Origin: CAVVEQ01 sp963747315
Lineage (GTDB): Bacteria; Chloroflexota; Anaerolineae; Anaerolineales; Anaerolineaceae
DNA: 64,000 nucleotides
Direction: 5' to 3'
Assembly: GCA_963747315.1 (NCBI GenBank)
Contig: CAVVEQ010000013.1
Span: 372,001 to 436,000 of the forward strand
Shown here piece after piece: positions 8,447-16,719 of this stretch. Below the pieces are notes generated by a model. It was not told where the DNA came from and did not search any database. It saw nothing but the letters and a program-made list of their open reading frames with translations. Numbering within the stretch: the stretch's first letter is position 1; every line of letters begins with the position of its first letter. The position numbers were made by a program, and so were the translations under genes.

Positions 8447-9534
8447 GGCGTTCCTTCCCGGGATGCATAGTTATTTTCCACCCAGCCTTGGTATTCCGGG
8501 CGATTGTTGATTGAGTGAACCCAATCCTGGTTTTCTAGGTACCATCGCACGGTTTTTTCCAAACCAGTCTCAAGGGATTCGTGAGGTACCCAGCCCAGCT
8601 CACGGTGAATCTTTTCTGTATTCATAGCATACCTTCGATCATGCCCGGGACGGTCGGCAATGAATCTAATCTGTTCCTGGTAACTTGTACTAGCAGGAAC
8701 CATCTGATCCAGGATGCGGCAAATCTGGTGAGTGATCTCAATATTCGCCGGTTGGTTGTTTCCCCCGATGTTGTAGGTTTCCCCATTCAGACCCTTGCGT
8801 AAAATCAGATCGATCGCTTCACAATGATCGTTCACAAAGAGCCAATCCCTTACCTGTTTACCATCGCCATACAATGGCAGCTCTTTTCCTGCTAGGGCAT
8901 TATTAATCACTAAGGGGATCAATTTCTCAGGGAACTGGAACGGACCATAGTTGTTGGAACAATTGGAGATCGTAACAGGCAGCCCGTAAGTGTGGTGATA
9001 AGCGCGCACCAGATGATCACTGGAGGCTTTGGAGGCAGAATAAGGCGAATTTGGGGCGTAGGGACTGGTTTCTGAAAAAGGGGGGTCGGTAGGATCCAGG
9101 GACCCAAAGACTTCGTCAGTAGATATATGGTGAAAACGGAAATTCTCCGCCTGATTGATTGAAGAAAGTTGATCCCGGCATGCTTCCAGCAGGGAATATG
9201 TCCCCTCAATATTTGTTTCAATGAATGGCTGAGCACTTTTAATCGAGCGATCTACATGGGTTTCGGCTGCGAAATGCACGACAGTATCGATCTGGTAATT
9301 ATGGATTAATTCCCTGATTCGGTTACCTTCACGGATATCACCCCTGATAAAAATATGCCTGCCCGGATCAGGAAGATCCTCCAGATTCTGCAGATTCCCA
9401 GCATAAGTGAGCGCGTCCAGGTTGATGATCGTGATATCATCGTAGTGGCAAAGCATGTGGTGGATAAAATTCGCACCAATAAATCCAGCTCCGCCAGTAA
9501 CCAGCAATTTATTTAATTTTCGGTGAGGGCTCAT
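8443..9534 (-). CDS. rmlB: dTDP-glucose 4,6-dehydratase
   Basis: A 363-residue short-chain dehydrogenase-type enzyme that converts dTDP-glucose to dTDP-4-keto-6-deoxyglucose. The NAD-binding motif is TGGAGFIGANF, the catalytic triad shows as STDEVFG and YSASKASSDH, and the substrate loop is SNNYGPFQFPEKLIP. The start at MSPHRK is preferred: the ATG lies just downstream of a good promoter, whereas the upstream in-frame ATG would overlap the -35 and -10 boxes. It is the first gene of the six-gene dTDP-sugar operon. Confidence 0.97.
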   Translation of the reverse strand: MSPHRKLNKLLVTGGAGFIGANFIHHMLCHYDDITIINLDALTYAGNLQNLEDLPDPGRHIFIRGDIREGNRIRELIHNYQIDTVVHFAAETHVDRSIKSAQPFIETNIEGTYSLLEACRDQLSSINQAENFRFHHISTDEVFGSLDPTDPPFSETSPYAPNSPYSASKASSDHLVRAYHHTYGLPVTISNCSNNYGPFQFPEKLIPLVINNALAGKELPLYGDGKQVRDWLFVNDHCEAIDLILRKGLNGETYNIGGNNQPANIEITHQICRILDQMVPASTSYQEQIRFIADRPGHDRRYAMNTEKIHRELGWVPHESLETGLEKTVRWYLENQDWVHSINNRPEYQGWVENNYASREGTP

Positions 9535-9544
9535 ACAGGAATTT

Positions 9545-9573
9545 AGTATAAACCGAATAAAGGCTTTCTGCAA
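9545..9573 (-). promoter_or_regulatory. Promoter of the dTDP-sugar operon
   Basis: On the minus strand TTGCAG (9573-9568), a 17-base spacer and TATACT (9550-9545). Ten bases separate the -10 from the rmlB ATG at 9534, so the mRNA would have a leader of about 4 bases and no Shine-Dalgarno site. The boxes are seen; start-site use is inferred. Confidence 0.6.
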
Positions 9574-9895
9574 TTTCTCCAGTTTTCACAAGGGTGAAAT
9601 ATAAATATTAATGTATAATTATCAACATAAGTTCAGCATCACCGGAATTATGAGATGCTGTACAAGATAGAAAATCTGAAAAGGTCGGCCTCCTGCGGGA
9701 GTGTTGGGTCTTTATAACCAGGGAAAAACGAATAATAACCAGGTCGGATACAACAATTTGAGCACCGATGTTAATAGCAACCTGTTTATCAAATTGATGT
9801 AATATTCGGCTTTGATGTTTTTCCCCGGGTTAGCCGGGAAATTCAGAAATACTCTCTTGTACAGTTCTGCCGGAGTGCTGGCGGGACTGTTTTTT
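9574..9895. other. Intergenic region between divergent rmlB and recX
   Basis: About 320 bases without a supportable gene. The rmlB side is A/T-rich. The recX side contains a nearly palindromic CCCCGGG-TTAG-CCGGG element (about 9824-9838) and a weak GC hairpin followed by T6 directly before the recX ATG. No known RNA motif is recognised. Confidence 0.5.
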
Positions 9896-10558
9896 ATGGA
9901 GCATCGAATAACTGCGATCACAGCCCAGAAGAAAAACCGCAACCGCGTGAATATTTTTCTGGATGGTGAATACGCTTTCAGTCTGGCGGAGATCGTAGCG
10001 GCGTGGCTGCGAAAAGACCAGGTGATTGATGATAGCAAGATCGAAAAGCTTTTGAAAGAAGATTCCGAAGAAAAGGCGTTTCAGAAAGCACTTGCATACA
10101 TCAATTTCCGCCCGAGATCGGAATACGAAGTTAGGGCGAGGCTGGAAAAAGCGGGCTTTGAGCCGGAAGTGATCGCGAAAACCTCGACGAAATTGTTATC
10201 TTCCGGTTTGCTGGGAGATGCACAATTTTCGAAAATGTGGCTGGAAAACCGGGCGAATTTACATCCTCGCAGCCACCGATTGATGGAATTGGAGTTGAAG
10301 AGAAAAGGTGTGGAGGGTGAGCAGATCGAAGAGGCGATGCTCAACCTCCCCGATGACAGCGAGTTAGCGGTTGAAGCGGCGAGAAAGTATGCCCGCAGGC
10401 TGGAGCACCTGGAATCGGTCGAATTTAGAAAAAAGATGCTCGGGTTCCTGGCACGAAAAGGTTTTTCCTACGCGGTAATCCAGGAGGTTATCCCGGTGAT
10501 CTGGAACGAAATAAAACAAAAAAATGGAGCAAGTACGGGAGAAAATTATTATGGATAG
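9896..10558 (+). CDS. recX: Regulatory protein RecX
   Basis: A 220-residue RecX-family protein, which modulates RecA filament activity. It has the three-helix repeats typical of the family: KALAYINFRPRSEYEVRARL, then LLGDAQFSKMWLENRAN with SHRLMELELKRKGV, and a third repeat AARKYARRL and LARKGFSYAVIQEVI. The start MEHRITAITAQKKN is chosen because the family begins just before the VNIFLDGEYAFSL strand; a longer upstream reading adds an unrelated segment. Its last 8 bases overlap the start of rny. recA itself is not in the window. Confidence 0.88.
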   Translation: MEHRITAITAQKKNRNRVNIFLDGEYAFSLAEIVAAWLRKDQVIDDSKIEKLLKEDSEEKAFQKALAYINFRPRSEYEVRARLEKAGFEPEVIAKTSTKLLSSGLLGDAQFSKMWLENRANLHPRSHRLMELELKRKGVEGEQIEEAMLNLPDDSELAVEAARKYARRLEHLESVEFRKKMLGFLARKGFSYAVIQEVIPVIWNEIKQKNGASTGENYYG

Positions 10559-12074
10559 CACGGTATTGATCATCATAATCGCGGCAGTGGTAGCAATTGT
10601 GATCGGGTGGGTGCTCGGGCGGGTGTTCGCAAATCGGATGATAAAAGCAGAACAAGCGAAACTAGACGAACGCATCAACCAGGCGAGTGAAAAGGCAAGA
10701 TCGATCGAGTTGGAAGCCAGGGATAAAGGTTACAAAATCCAGAAGGAATCCGAAGCCGAGGCATCCCGCCGGCGAGAAGATCTTTCCCGAGAGGAAGAAA
10801 GGCTGCAGAAGCGCAGAACTGATTTGGATTTCAGGGTCGAACGTTTGGAGCAGCGCGAGCAAACCCTGAACAAACGACAGAGCACGATTGATAAACGGGC
10901 GAATGAAGTGGAAGCGCTTTACGATCAGCAGATCGCTGAATTGCAGCGGATCGGTCAGATGAGCGAGGAAGAAGCTCGAGGCATCCTGCTTGCTGAGACA
11001 GAAAAGGAAGCTCGCTCGGATATGGCGAGGATAATTCGCCAGATCGAATCAGAGGCACGGCAGGAAGGGGAGAAACGCGCCCGCGAGCTTATCGCAGAAG
11101 CCATCCAGCGGGTGGCATCGGACCATGTTGCCGAGGTGACCTCGTCGGTTGTGGTGCTGCCGAATGAAGAGATGAAGGGTCGGATCGTAGGCCGCAACGG
11201 GCGCAATATACGCGCTTTTGAACAGGCAGCCGGGGTAGATGTGATCGTGGATGACACTCCCGAGGCGGTTACCGTTTCCTGCTTCGATCCAGTTCGACGT
11301 GAGATTGCACGCCGCTCGTTGGAACGCCTAATCCAGGACGGGCGCATCCACCCAGCGCACATTGAGAAGATCCTTACCGAAGAGACTCGCAATGTGGAAC
11401 GGGATATGGTGGAAGCCGGGGAACAGGCAGCCTTTGAAGCCGGGGTGGCTGGTCTGCACCCGGAGATCATCAAGATTATGGGGCGGTTGAAATATCGGAC
11501 CTCCTACGGCCAAAACCAATTGGCTCATGCTGTGGAATGCTCCCGGCTTTCGGCAGTGCTGGCCGCGGAGCTGGGCGCAAATGTTGAAGTGGCCAAAGCC
11601 GGTGGTTTGCTCCATGACCTTGGCAAAGCCATGGATTTCAACACCGAGGGTACGCACGCCTCAATCGGGGCGGAGTTTGCCAAGCGCCATGGGGTGAACG
11701 CCCAGGTTGTGAACTGCATCTCCGCCCACCACCACGAGACTGAGCAGGAGAGCGTTGAAGCGATCATCGTGGAATCCGCGGATGCCATTTCCGGCGCACG
11801 TCCCGGTGCTCGCCGCGAGGACCTGGAGCAATATATCAAACGGCTGCGGGCATTGGAAGAGATCGCTAATTCATTCAAGGGTGTCAGCCAGACATACGCC
11901 ATTCAGGCCGGGCGCGAGGTCCGCATCATCGTCAAACCGGAAGAGATCGATGACCTGGCATCCACCAGGCTAGCCAGAGATATTGCCAAAAAGATCGAAG
12001 AGACGATGCAGTACCCTGGTCAGATCAGGGTAACGGTAATTCGGGAAACCCGTTCGGTCGAATTCGCGAAATAG
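10551..12074 (+). CDS. rny: Ribonuclease Y
   Basis: A 507-residue membrane-anchored endoribonuclease that starts mRNA decay. An N-terminal membrane helix (about 4-24) leads into a long charged coiled coil (about 30-175). Then come a KH RNA-binding domain with the GRIVGRNGRNIRAFE loop and an HD domain with LLHDLGKAMD and the downstream AHHH motif. The ATG at 10551 is preferred over the one at 10524 because GGGAG lies 9 bases upstream and the protein then begins directly before the membrane helix, as in the family. It is followed by a strong intrinsic terminator. Confidence 0.97.
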   Translation: MDSTVLIIIIAAVVAIVIGWVLGRVFANRMIKAEQAKLDERINQASEKARSIELEARDKGYKIQKESEAEASRRREDLSREEERLQKRRTDLDFRVERLEQREQTLNKRQSTIDKRANEVEALYDQQIAELQRIGQMSEEEARGILLAETEKEARSDMARIIRQIESEARQEGEKRARELIAEAIQRVASDHVAEVTSSVVVLPNEEMKGRIVGRNGRNIRAFEQAAGVDVIVDDTPEAVTVSCFDPVRREIARRSLERLIQDGRIHPAHIEKILTEETRNVERDMVEAGEQAAFEAGVAGLHPEIIKIMGRLKYRTSYGQNQLAHAVECSRLSAVLAAELGANVEVAKAGGLLHDLGKAMDFNTEGTHASIGAEFAKRHGVNAQVVNCISAHHHETEQESVEAIIVESADAISGARPGARREDLEQYIKRLRALEEIANSFKGVSQTYAIQAGREVRIIVKPEEIDDLASTRLARDIAKKIEETMQYPGQIRVTVIRETRSVEFAK

Positions 12075-12086
12075 GATTTGGTACTC

Positions 12087-12116
12087 AAAAGAGGATCCAA
12101 GGGGATCCTCTTTTTG
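12087..12116. terminator. Bidirectional intrinsic terminator
   Basis: AAAAGAGGATCC, a 4-base loop and GGATCCTCTTTTT form a 12-bp stem (with A-T extension) followed by T residues on both strands. It lies between the convergent rny and metallo-hydrolase genes and can serve both. Confidence 0.88.
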
Positions 12117-12118
12117 AT

Positions 12119-12755
12119 TTAAATAAATGGGTTGTTGCCGATCTCATCAGCCACGGTGGTTTCAGGTCCGTGACCACTGAGCAGGAGGGTGGCGGGAGGA
12201 AGGGTGAGGATCTTTTCATCGATGCTGCGGAAGAGGGCTGTGGAATTCACCATCGAGCATGTCTGTTCGGCCCACTCCGCGGAAGAAGATCAGATCACCG
12301 GTAAAGACTACCCGGTTTTCAGGCAGGTAAAAGACAAGGTGTCCGGGGGTATGCCCGGGAGTGAATCTTGCCTGGATCGCGGACGAGCCCAGAAAAATGT
12401 TTTGATCATCCACAATAAAAATGTCCGGTTCAGGGAGATCCGGCAGGGTGAAACCGAATTCACCCGCGGCACCTTTTCGTTTCCAAAGCGGTAGCTCGTT
12501 GGCGTGAATACCGATCTGAGGGCGAGGGGAGAGGGCGGAGAAGAGCGCGTTCACCCCGGCGATGTGATCGAAATGGGCGTGCGTCAGCAGGATGTACCGA
12601 AGGGTCAATTGGGATTGCTGAATATCCTGATATATCGGTTCGGGTTCAAAGGAAGGATCGATGACGGCTGCTTCCAGGGTGGTCGGATCCCAAACAAGGT
12701 AGGAGTTATTCCCAAGGGGTCCGAGTGTGTAAGTGCGGATTTCAGGCAGTAACAT
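12119..12755 (-). CDS. Metallo-beta-lactamase-fold hydrolase (glyoxalase II-like), one frame break
   Basis: An MBL-fold hydrolase with the zinc motif THAHFDHIAG (H-x-H-x-D-H), then FTPGHTPGHLVFY, FTGDLIFFRGVGRTD and, after frame repair, SGHGPETT near the end. The small size and motif spacing match the glyoxalase II-like hydrolases. The uncorrected frame ends at 12216 with a meaningless tail. Removing one base in the GG pair at 12242-12243 restores TALFRSIDEKIL and runs to TAA at 12119-12121 (about 211 residues). The start MLLPEIRTYTLG overlaps the MFS gene by 14 bases. The frame break looks like a consensus error. The substrate is not known. Confidence 0.82.
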
Positions 12756-13887
12756 CTTCCGAAAAACCCTTTCTTTGAAAACGGGGAAGGAAATAAGCAT
12801 TTATAAAAATGGATACGGCAACGAAACCAAGGCATACTGTGTAGATGATGGAAGGTTGCTTCTCATATAAATACCCGGCCAGCAAAGGTGAAAGGATGAT
12901 CGCCACACTGGCGGATGTTTCTATCAAGCCGAAAGCTATGCCAACCAGTGCAGGGTGAATGAGCGGTCGCGATAATCCCACCAACATAATCTTGGATAAC
13001 TTAAATCCAGCCAGCATAAAATAACCGAAAGCGTACCAGCCCAACCCCGAGCCATTGAACAGGGAAAACGCGAAAATCATCACCATGACCTGCCCAACCA
13101 ACACTCCTATGAATGCTTTCAGACTGCCAAGCACAAGCAGGGTGATTGCGTTGCCCAGGCCTCCGATTGTTCCCAGCAACCCGATCTGCACAGTGGAAAG
13201 CCCCTGCTGGTTCTGGAGGAAATTCGGGGTAAGCGGTTGGGGCAGGTAAAGGACGAAAACAGTAATAAATACAACGGCAAGGAAACCCAGGAAGCGGGAA
13301 TTCTTCCAAATCTTCCCTGGCTGTGCCTGGTGGGGATGCGATTCGAAGTGGACTGGTTTAATAAGAAATATGATCACGGTAGAGATTACAAAAACAGCTG
13401 CGGAAAAGGGGTAGATCCCCTGCAACCCCAAGCGGTCTCCGATCAAGCCTCCAAGGATCGGTCCGGCAATCATCCCGGTATTAAAGAGTCCACCGGCAAA
13501 AGTCAAAGCCCGCTCCGGGCTGAGCTTTCCACGCACACTGGTAATGTAACTATTCATCGGCACCACGCCAAAGGAGGTCATATAGTAAAGCCAGATACCA
13601 ATGACAAAAACGGTCAGGGAAGATGCCACCGCAAGGATAATACAGGCAAGTGCGCCGATGCCCCACGACATCCACATGATCGTTCGCGGGCCGATGCGAT
13701 CCGAGAGTATACCTGCCGGGATTTGCGTCAGGGCGGCAGCCAGACCGATGCCGGAATAGACCCCACCGATCATTAATGGGTTTGCGCCCATACTCTGCAG
13801 CGAGAGGGGTATGAAGTAGAAAAACATGCCCTCGCCGAATCCCCAGAAGAAAAGGGAAGCGGCGACGAGAACAAGATCGCGGGTCAT
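12742..13887 (-). CDS. MFS transporter
   Basis: A 381-residue major facilitator protein with about 12 membrane helices. The loop 2-3 motif reads GILSDRIGPRTIMWMSWGIG, close to the classic G-x-x-x-D-R-x-G-R/K. The first helix starts at MTRDLVLVAASLFFWGFGEGMFF. Substrate cannot be read from the sequence; multidrug or sugar efflux are the usual roles for this size. Its start overlaps the esterase stop by 4 bases (ATGA) and its end overlaps the MBL hydrolase start, within a five-gene operon behind an ArsR-type regulator. Confidence 0.88.
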   Translation of the reverse strand: MTRDLVLVAASLFFWGFGEGMFFYFIPLSLQSMGANPLMIGGVYSGIGLAAALTQIPAGILSDRIGPRTIMWMSWGIGALACIILAVASSLTVFVIGIWLYYMTSFGVVPMNSYITSVRGKLSPERALTFAGGLFNTGMIAGPILGGLIGDRLGLQGIYPFSAAVFVISTVIIFLIKPVHFESHPHQAQPGKIWKNSRFLGFLAVVFITVFVLYLPQPLTPNFLQNQQGLSTVQIGLLGTIGGLGNAITLLVLGSLKAFIGVLVGQVMVMIFAFSLFNGSGLGWYAFGYFMLAGFKLSKIMLVGLSRPLIHPALVGIAFGLIETSASVAIILSPLLAGYLYEKQPSIIYTVCLGFVAVSIFINAYFLPRFQRKGFSEDVTA

Positions 13888-14648
13888 ACCAGGCCAGTGA
13901 GGCGGGAGATGAAGGCGGTGGCGGCTTCGAAAACCTGCTGGCGGTCAGGTTCCTCGGTGATCACGTGGCCGCTGTGCTCGACCCAGAGTCTGGTTTTATC
14001 CGCCGAGCCGATATTCGCAAAGAGCCCATCGAGGCTGCCCGCGGGAACAACAGTATCCAGGCGGGATTGGACCAGAAGTGCGGGAATCTTCACATCTGGA
14101 AGTACACTCTGTAATTCCTTGATGGCTTTGACCACTTCCATCATCGCCCTCGAGGGCGTGAAGGGCAGGGCGACGTGAGCTGCCTTGGCCTGCTCGTTGT
14201 AAAAGACATCCTCCCCTTTTTTCATTTTTGGTTTGAGCATTGTGAGAATATTCATCACGTGAATGCGGGGATCATTGGGCAGCCCGAAAGGAGTGGACAT
14301 CGCCACCACACCCCGCACAGGATAGCGGGTTGACGCGAGGAGGCTTAGAACGCCACCCAGCGATAATCCCATCAGGTATTGTTCATCCGTGCAGCCTTTG
14401 AGTAGGTTCAGGCCATCCTCCACGGAAGCCAGCCAGTCCCACCAGCGGGTGCGCGCCAGATCCTGCCAGGTGGTGGCGTGCCCGGCCAGGCGGATGCCCA
14501 GAACGGTGTGGCCTTGCTGCTTGAGGTGATCTCCCATCAGGCGCATTTCCTTTGGTGTTCCGGTGAAACCGTGAACTAGCAGGCAGCCTATCCTGCCACC
14601 GGAAAATGAGAAAGGCTCAGCTCCGGGAAGAATGATGTTTTGGGACAT
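13884..14648 (-). CDS. Alpha/beta hydrolase, carboxylesterase (Est30-like)
   Basis: A 254-residue serine hydrolase. The oxyanion region is LVHGFTGTPKEM, the nucleophile Ser lies in MGLSLGGVL (about residue 95), the acid is Asp in SRLDTVVP and the base His is in EHSGHVITEE near the end. This order and size match the Est30/monoacylglycerol lipase-like carboxylesterases. No signal peptide is seen, so it is cytoplasmic. It lies between an M24 peptidase (11 bases upstream) and the MFS transporter (4-base overlap). Confidence 0.9.
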   Translation of the reverse strand: MSQNIILPGAEPFSFSGGRIGCLLVHGFTGTPKEMRLMGDHLKQQGHTVLGIRLAGHATTWQDLARTRWWDWLASVEDGLNLLKGCTDEQYLMGLSLGGVLSLLASTRYPVRGVVAMSTPFGLPNDPRIHVMNILTMLKPKMKKGEDVFYNEQAKAAHVALPFTPSRAMMEVVKAIKELQSVLPDVKIPALLVQSRLDTVVPAGSLDGLFANIGSADKTRLWVEHSGHVITEEPDRQQVFEAATAFISRLTGLV

Positions 14649-14659
14649 GGGTAATCCTT

Positions 14660-15766
14660 TTACTCGAGAACGCGCAGCTCACGCGGCAAGGTGCTGAGGG
14701 TCTCAGCACCGTCGGCTGTTATGAGGACGTTATCTTCGATGCGAACGCCGTTCCTGCCGGGAATGTAAATACCAGGCTCCACGGTGAAGACCATGCCGGG
14801 TTGCAGGATCAGCTCATTTTCCGCGTAGATATACGGTGGTTCGTGGCCTTCCAACCCGATACCGTGCCCGGTACGGTGGGTGAAGTGATCTCCGTAGCCC
14901 GCATCCACGATCATTTTGCGGGCGGCCCGGTCAATATCCCCGGCGGGAATGCCGGGACGGCTTGCATTTCTACCGGCCTCATTTGCGCGGGTGGTGATCT
15001 CCACGATTTTCTCGTATTCCGGGTCCACTTTGCTGATTGCAAAAGTTCGGGTGAGGTCGGAAACATAACCCTGGTACATGGCGCCCCAGTCGATTACCAG
15101 CAGGTCGCCTGTTTGCAGCTTCCGATCCGAGGGTTCGGCATGCGGATTGGCTGCGTTGGGTCCGCCGGAGACGATGGGTTGAAAAGCGAGTGTCAGATCA
15201 GACCCAGCGCGGATGAGCTGCAGGGTGAGCTCGGTGGAGATCTCCCGTTCGCTGACCCCGACGTGAATGAATGGGAGGGTGTTTTCCAGCGCGGTTTCGG
15301 CGATCTTCACTGCTTGGCGAATTTTCGCGATCTCACCGTTATCCTTGCATGTGCGGGCTAGGCTCAACTGGGTGGACGCATCGCGGAACTCCGCTGCTTT
15401 GAACGCCTGTTGAAGATAGTCCATCTCCAGGGCTCGCAGGCAGGTTGGTTCAATGCCAATGACCTTTTTTCCGGTACCAAGCAGCACAGCGGCTTTTTCG
15501 AAAGCTTGCGGCCATTCGCCAGGGTTATCACCGTAGGGGATCGCGTCAACGTGGAAAGGAATCTGGGCGACTTTCAGCATTTCCAACCCGGGCAGCACTA
15601 AAGAGGAGGTTCCAGTGGTGGGGATGATCAGAACTGTGGGTCGCTCCATCAGGTGGAAGTGAAAGCCGGTGAGGTAAAACAGGCTGGCGCCCGGATTGAG
15701 CACCAGGGCATCCAGGCTGGCTTCTTTAATGGTTTGCTGCAGACGATCCAGGCGGGATTGGGTCAT
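14660..15766 (-). CDS. M24-family aminopeptidase (Xaa-Pro peptidase)
   Basis: A 368-residue pita-bread metallopeptidase. An N-terminal creatinase-like domain (about 1-130) precedes the catalytic domain. All five metal ligands are visible in order: Asp in LVIDWGA, Asp in DLTRTF, His in RTGHGIGLE, Glu in FTVEPGIY and Glu in RIEDNVLI. Members remove an N-terminal residue preceding proline or cleave Xaa-Pro dipeptides; the sequence alone does not separate the two. Its start overlaps the ArsR-type regulator by 4 bases, so it is co-translated with it. Confidence 0.93.
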   Translation of the reverse strand: MTQSRLDRLQQTIKEASLDALVLNPGASLFYLTGFHFHLMERPTVLIIPTTGTSSLVLPGLEMLKVAQIPFHVDAIPYGDNPGEWPQAFEKAAVLLGTGKKVIGIEPTCLRALEMDYLQQAFKAAEFRDASTQLSLARTCKDNGEIAKIRQAVKIAETALENTLPFIHVGVSEREISTELTLQLIRAGSDLTLAFQPIVSGGPNAANPHAEPSDRKLQTGDLLVIDWGAMYQGYVSDLTRTFAISKVDPEYEKIVEITTRANEAGRNASRPGIPAGDIDRAARKMIVDAGYGDHFTHRTGHGIGLEGHEPPYIYAENELILQPGMVFTVEPGIYIPGRNGVRIEDNVLITADGAETLSTLPRELRVLE

Positions 15767-16359
15767 TTGTATCTCCGCGCGGAATTATACCCGAGCTCAG
15801 TCAGCCAATATTCGCCGTGGTCGCGGGCTAGGAATTTGGCGTCTATGAGCTCCCGGCGCAGGGTGGCGAAATCTTCGTTGTAAGGTTTCAGAATCTCGTT
15901 GACCTGTTTCTCAGTGTACCGAATTTCCAACTCGAAAGATTTGATTACAGAAGTGAGCAGTACGTCCATTTTCTTGCGTTGGACGGGAAAGGCCTTGATT
16001 CTGCCTTCGGGGGTGATGAACTCGTTGATCACCTTGCGGTCGTAGGCATCCACGTCCACATCGGCAGCCAGGGCGGGGAGGTTCTCCCGCGTCAACAGCG
16101 TACGGGACATTTCTTCGAGGGTACCGGTTTCCAGGGAATAGATGCTGTAGTAACTCTCCGCGCGGGCGGATACCAACCCGGCTTCGGCGAGGCGGGCGAG
16201 GTGATGGGAGACCGTGGGGGAGGAGAGCCCGAGCTGGCTGGCAAGCTGCTCCACTGTGGAAGGTTGGTTGGCGAGCAGTCCAATGATCTTCAGGCGGTTG
16301 GCATCCGCCAGGGCCTTGAAGAAGGTTAACAGGGTTTCGGTTTGGTTGACTGATTCCAT
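15763..16359 (-). CDS. ArsR-family transcription regulator with C-terminal DUF2087 domain
   Basis: A 198-residue regulator. The winged-helix domain (about 8-85) shows LADANRLKIIGLL and the recognition helix SSPTVSHHLARLAEAGLV. The C-terminal half (about 110-180), with EGRIKAFPVQRKKMDVLL and LRRELIDAKFLARD, matches DUF2087. No metal-binding Cys pair of the classic ArsR type is seen, so the signal is unlikely to be arsenite. It heads the five-gene operon running to 12119. A 15-bp palindrome covers its Shine-Dalgarno region, which suggests autoregulation. Confidence 0.9.
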   Translation of the reverse strand: MESVNQTETLLTFFKALADANRLKIIGLLANQPSTVEQLASQLGLSSPTVSHHLARLAEAGLVSARAESYYSIYSLETGTLEEMSRTLLTRENLPALAADVDVDAYDRKVINEFITPEGRIKAFPVQRKKMDVLLTSVIKSFELEIRYTEKQVNEILKPYNEDFATLRRELIDAKFLARDHGEYWLTELGYNSARRYK

Positions 16360-16360
16360 T

Positions 16361-16375
16361 TTATACTCCGTATAA
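16361..16375. promoter_or_regulatory. Perfect 15-bp palindrome, probable operator
   Basis: TTATAC-TCC-GTATAA is a perfect inverted repeat (6-3-6) directly before the ArsR-type gene. On the minus strand the GGAG of the Shine-Dalgarno site is its centre. Binding by the encoded regulator is inferred. Confidence 0.6.
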
Positions 16376-16398
16376 CTAATTAGACAAAAAGCGAAATA

Positions 16399-16427
16399 AA
16401 TATACAGCCATCAATTATAATTGTCAA
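16399..16427 (-). promoter_or_regulatory. Promoter of the ArsR-peptidase-esterase-MFS operon
   Basis: On the minus strand a consensus TTGACA (16427-16422), a 17-base spacer and TATATT (16404-16399), about 40 bases before the ATG. Confidence 0.75.
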
Positions 16428-16492
16428 GATTAATAAACTATTGAATGAGGCGTAATAATAAACATATTAAGAGAAGATAGTTTTTGCCCTCC

Positions 16493-16521
16493 TTGACATC
16501 CCTTTTTCCATCGGGTAAAAT
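16493..16521 (+). promoter_or_regulatory. Promoter of the tRNA-Ala genes (and possibly leuS)
   Basis: TTGACA (16493-16498), a 17-base spacer and TAAAAT (16516-16521), ending 18 bases before the first tRNA. No other clear promoter is seen between the tRNAs and the T-box leader. Confidence 0.75.
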
Positions 16522-16539
16522 CGGGTCGTAACTTTAACC

Positions 16540-16612
16540 GGGCCTGTAGCGAAGTTGGGATCGCGCTTCAATCGCACTGAAGAGGCCGGGGGTTCGAATC
16601 CCCCCAGGTCCA
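16540..16612 (+). tRNA. tRNA-Ala (anticodon CGC)
   Basis: A complete 73-base cloverleaf. The acceptor stem is GGGCCTG/CAGGTCC with one G-U pair. The D arm is present. The anticodon stem CTTCA/TGAAG encloses the loop ATCGCAC, giving anticodon CGC for alanine GCG codons. The T arm is GGGGG-TTCGAAT-CCCCC. CCA is not encoded. Confidence 0.9.
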
Positions 16613-16636
16613 CTGGAAAACAGGCTCACAAATCAA

Positions 16637-16709
16637 GGGCCCATAGCGCAGTTGGGAGCGCGCCTCAATGGCATTGAGGAGGCCGGGAGTTCGAACCTCC
16701 CTGGGTCCA
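16637..16709 (+). tRNA. tRNA-Ala (anticodon GGC)
   Basis: A complete 73-base cloverleaf 24 bases after the first. The acceptor stem is GGGCCCA/TGGGTCC. The anticodon stem CCTCA/TGAGG encloses ATGGCAT, giving anticodon GGC for alanine GCC/GCU codons. The T arm is GGGAG-TTCGAAC-CTCCC. CCA is not encoded. Confidence 0.92.
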
Positions 16710-16719
16710 CTAGGAAAAG

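Noticed and set aside
9860..9895. GC hairpin followed by T6 directly before the recX start
   Set aside because: The stem needs two G-U pairs and the T run is 5 bases away from it, so it is weak as an intrinsic terminator. Mentioned only as intergenic content.
9712..10038. A 108-codon minus-strand reading opposite recX and its upstream region
   Set aside because: It overlaps the well-supported recX gene, has no ribosome-binding site or family likeness, and its composition is typical of an antisense shadow.
12216..12755. A truncated metallo-hydrolase ending in FHSPLPQHR
   Set aside because: The tail is out of frame. Removing one base gives the expected SGHG motif and a stop at 12119, just before the shared terminator.
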